64,000 nt of DNA, taken from NCBI RefSeq assembly GCF_041395345.1, contig NZ_JAWLAR010000007.1, positions 124,001 through 188,000 of the forward strand, read 5' to 3'. Made by a program: the position numbers and the translations under genes. This document shows, piece by piece, positions 62,847 through 64,000 of this stretch (position 1 is the stretch's first letter; every line of letters begins with the position of its first letter). The notes below the pieces were generated by a model, which was not told the origin of the DNA, did not search any database, and saw nothing but the letters and a program-made list of their open reading frames with translations. Source of the stretch: Dokdonella sp041395345. Its GTDB lineage: Bacteria > Pseudomonadota > Gammaproteobacteria > Xanthomonadales > Rhodanobacteraceae.

Positions 62847-63314
62847 ATGTGTCATTCTTGTCTTGATCTCGGAAACAGAAGTGGAGGTTGGGAAACACGC
62901 ATCCTGGCGGTGTTGAATTGAACCCGGACCAAGGTTTGGGACAACTCAACCGTGCCTTCGTTCACCCTCCTGACCAACACGCAGGCAGAGGGGAATAGAC
63001 CCACAACAGACGCGCTCGCCACTTGACGATATACCGTGGCCAGCAAAGGAAAAGCCTCTTGCGTCCTTATCTGGGAAAGCCACGAAAAGAAGAGCCGCAC
63101 CTGAATGCGACTCCTCGTCCGATACCCTTGAATCCGAATCAGTCGACGATTGGTGACTTCAACCGGAAGCGTGCCGGTCACGTCTGGCTTGATGTAGGGC
63201 CTGATTCCTGACCATTCCAGTGAAGAACAGGTCCGGCGTATGCAGCGCATGGGTTCCCGGCGCGGGTGAACGCTGATGGTTTCCGTGCAGGTCCGATTAC
63301 ATTGTCTGCGCCGG
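62847..63314. other. unassigned 468-base region with likely sequence errors
   Basis: Two minus-strand frames here look partly protein-like: one runs on from 63,367 to 62,852 with TGTLPVEVTNRRLIRIQGYR and one contains HSGAALLFVAFPDKDARGFS. Neither has a credible start and I recognise neither. It may hold the missing C terminus of the secreted protein at 63.3-63.7 kb plus part of another gene, scrambled by indels. Confidence 0.35.
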
Positions 63315-63713
63315 TCACGCAGAGGTGTTGACATTGCATGTGCCCAAAACGTAGATGGATCCGTCATAGGTTGAGCTCGTCGTCGACTGCGAAATGGTCA
63401 CGCTCGCACCAGCCGTTGTCGTGAACGTATAGATCTGATCCGGGCCCTGCACCTGAGTGTAGTTTCCATTGCAGGCAATCGGGATGTCGTTGACAGTATT
63501 CGTTGCGCCCGTTGTGTCACCGGAATCACTGAACGGAAGCGCTGCAATGTTCGAGGCCGTGCCGCAGGTATCGCCGCCGGCGAAGACTTCCGCGCCACCC
63601 GGCGAGACGATGTTGTTGCGCTCGTCAGCCTTGGTCAGGAACTGATCGGCCGACGCGGCGCCGACGACCAGGAAATTTGCGAGAACTGCCACCAGAATTT
63701 TGGTTTTCATCAT
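63315..63713 (-). CDS. secreted protein of unknown function, probably truncated by a frameshift
   Basis: 133 residues as read. The ATG at 63713 has AGGA eight bases upstream; a second ATG follows immediately. A clear signal peptide (KTKILVAVLANFLVVGAASA) is cleaved probably after ASA. The mature part has GGDTCGTASNIAALPFSDSG, then DTTGATNTVNDIPIACNG and PDQIYTFTTTAGASVTISQS, ending IYVLGTCNVNTSA. This Cys/Thr/Ser-rich pattern is that of secreted beta-sandwich domains with paired cysteines. The protein stops abruptly after LGTCNVNTS; another frame continues VTGADNVIG, so a one-base error near 63,320 is likely. Confidence 0.65.
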   Translation of the reverse strand: MMKTKILVAVLANFLVVGAASADQFLTKADERNNIVSPGGAEVFAGGDTCGTASNIAALPFSDSGDTTGATNTVNDIPIACNGNYTQVQGPDQIYTFTTTAGASVTISQSTTSSTYDGSIYVLGTCNVNTSA

Positions 63714-63934
63714 TGTTGTCCTACCCCAAAGGTTGTAATCGTCACGTGAAAAACACCAAGTAAACCCGCCGGCACAACGTGGTACCTGCGCGCAAGTCAA
63801 GCCCATCCCTGCTGTACGTACCCCAAGCCTAAACCATGAGGCGTCGAAGAACAACGCATTTGCAGGTTAACCGGCCTGTTCAGGTTGACGCCGGCCTGGT
63901 CCTGACCGCGCGTTTCCGGGCAGTCCAGCAGGCA

Positions 63935-64000
63935 TCAGCGCGGCAAACCCCCGGGGCCGCCCATGCCGCCCATCCCCTTCATCGCACCCTTCATTTGCCG
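63935..64000 (-). CDS. ffh: probable Ffh (signal recognition particle protein), last codons only
   Basis: Only 21 C-terminal residues are in the window: MKGAMKGMGGMGGPGGLPR preceded by RQ, ending at a TGA at 63935-63937. A Met/Gly/Lys-rich end of this type is characteristic of the Ffh M domain, and ffh normally precedes rpsP in gammaproteobacteria on the same strand, as here. The fragment is too short for certainty; another Met/Gly-rich protein is possible. Confidence 0.5.
   Translation of the reverse strand, partial: RQMKGAMKGMGGMGGPGGLPR

Noticed and set aside
1..64000. CRISPR array, prophage or integron
   Set aside because: I saw no regularly spaced direct repeats, no phage structural or integrase genes and no cassette structure.

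Overview
The window looks like the chromosome of a GC-rich gammaproteobacterium, most probably of the order Xanthomonadales. This is inferred from gene order and repeats, not from a 16S gene. The evidence is: the block serC-pheA-hisC-aroA-cmk-rpsA-ihfB-lapA-lapB followed by wecA/wbpM-type surface-polysaccharide genes and galU; rpsP-rimM-trmD-rplS; smc-zipA; scpA-scpB-rluB with a long G/N/R-rich RluB tail; and intergenic repeats of the GGGATTCGG type. I saw no rRNA, tRNA, CRISPR array, prophage, transposase or plasmid gene.

Layout. 1-7 kb (+): the end of an ALDH7-type lysine-degradation dehydrogenase with its terminator, a small DUF4190 membrane protein, pyrD-murB, a TfoX-N protein, and a DUF1800/DUF1501 secreted-protein pair. 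7.0-7.4 kb: an inverted-repeat element lying exactly between two convergent stop codons. 7.4-13.6 kb (-): GNAT, GST, a fused 2-oxoacid dehydrogenase E1 and a cyclase-FHA protein, then a pilin-like protein and glutaryl-CoA dehydrogenase. 13.8-14.6 kb (+): a polysaccharide deacetylase. 14.6-32.8 kb (all -): about 18 kb of co-oriented genes running from serC through aromatic amino-acid synthesis, cmk, rpsA (terminator), ihfB, lapAB, surface-polysaccharide genes, galU, two PLP enzymes, a cN-I 5'-nucleotidase and two tandem paralogues of unknown function. 33.0-40.2 kb: a double-FHA membrane protein, then a storage-lipid neighbourhood containing a PHA-system protein, a patatin lipase, two phasins, an alcohol-forming fatty acyl-CoA reductase, an acyl-CoA-binding protein and a TetR regulator. 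40.3-46.1 kb (-): zipA, smc, a PpiC-type lipoprotein, bolA and yciI. 46.7-49.9 kb (+): scpA-scpB-rluB. 49.9-52.7 kb: a CsgG-like lipoprotein, a small ORF, arsC and a LysR regulator. 52.7-58.8 kb (-): the omega-amidase/methionine aminotransferase pair, htpG and rplS-trmD-rimM-rpsP. 59.1-61.3 kb (+): a sulfatase-TPR protein. 61.3-64.0 kb (-): secreted proteins and the last codons of what is probably ffh.

The most important caveat concerns about 37.65-52.3 kb. Sixteen consecutive genes there are broken by scattered one-base insertions and deletions, including normally essential or core genes (smc, zipA, scpA, scpB). Both flanks read cleanly. The encoded proteins can be rebuilt by hopping frames, so I read this as sequence or assembly error rather than gene decay. 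A smaller patch of the same kind lies at 61.6-63.4 kb. Genes there are listed once each over their reconstructed span and typed as pseudogene only because the sequence as given is frameshifted.

Functional themes are nucleotide and cell-wall precursor synthesis, aromatic and serine biosynthesis, envelope polysaccharide and LPS control (lapAB, wecA-like, wbpM-like, galU), chromosome segregation and division (smc, scpAB, zipA), storage lipid, and translation. Many gene pairs share four-base GTGA or ATGA overlaps, which suggests translational coupling. No clearly new biological system is proven. The best leads are the storage-lipid/fatty-alcohol neighbourhood, the tandem paralogues with a 5'-nucleotidase, the inverted-repeat element and the threonine-type sulfatase-TPR protein.
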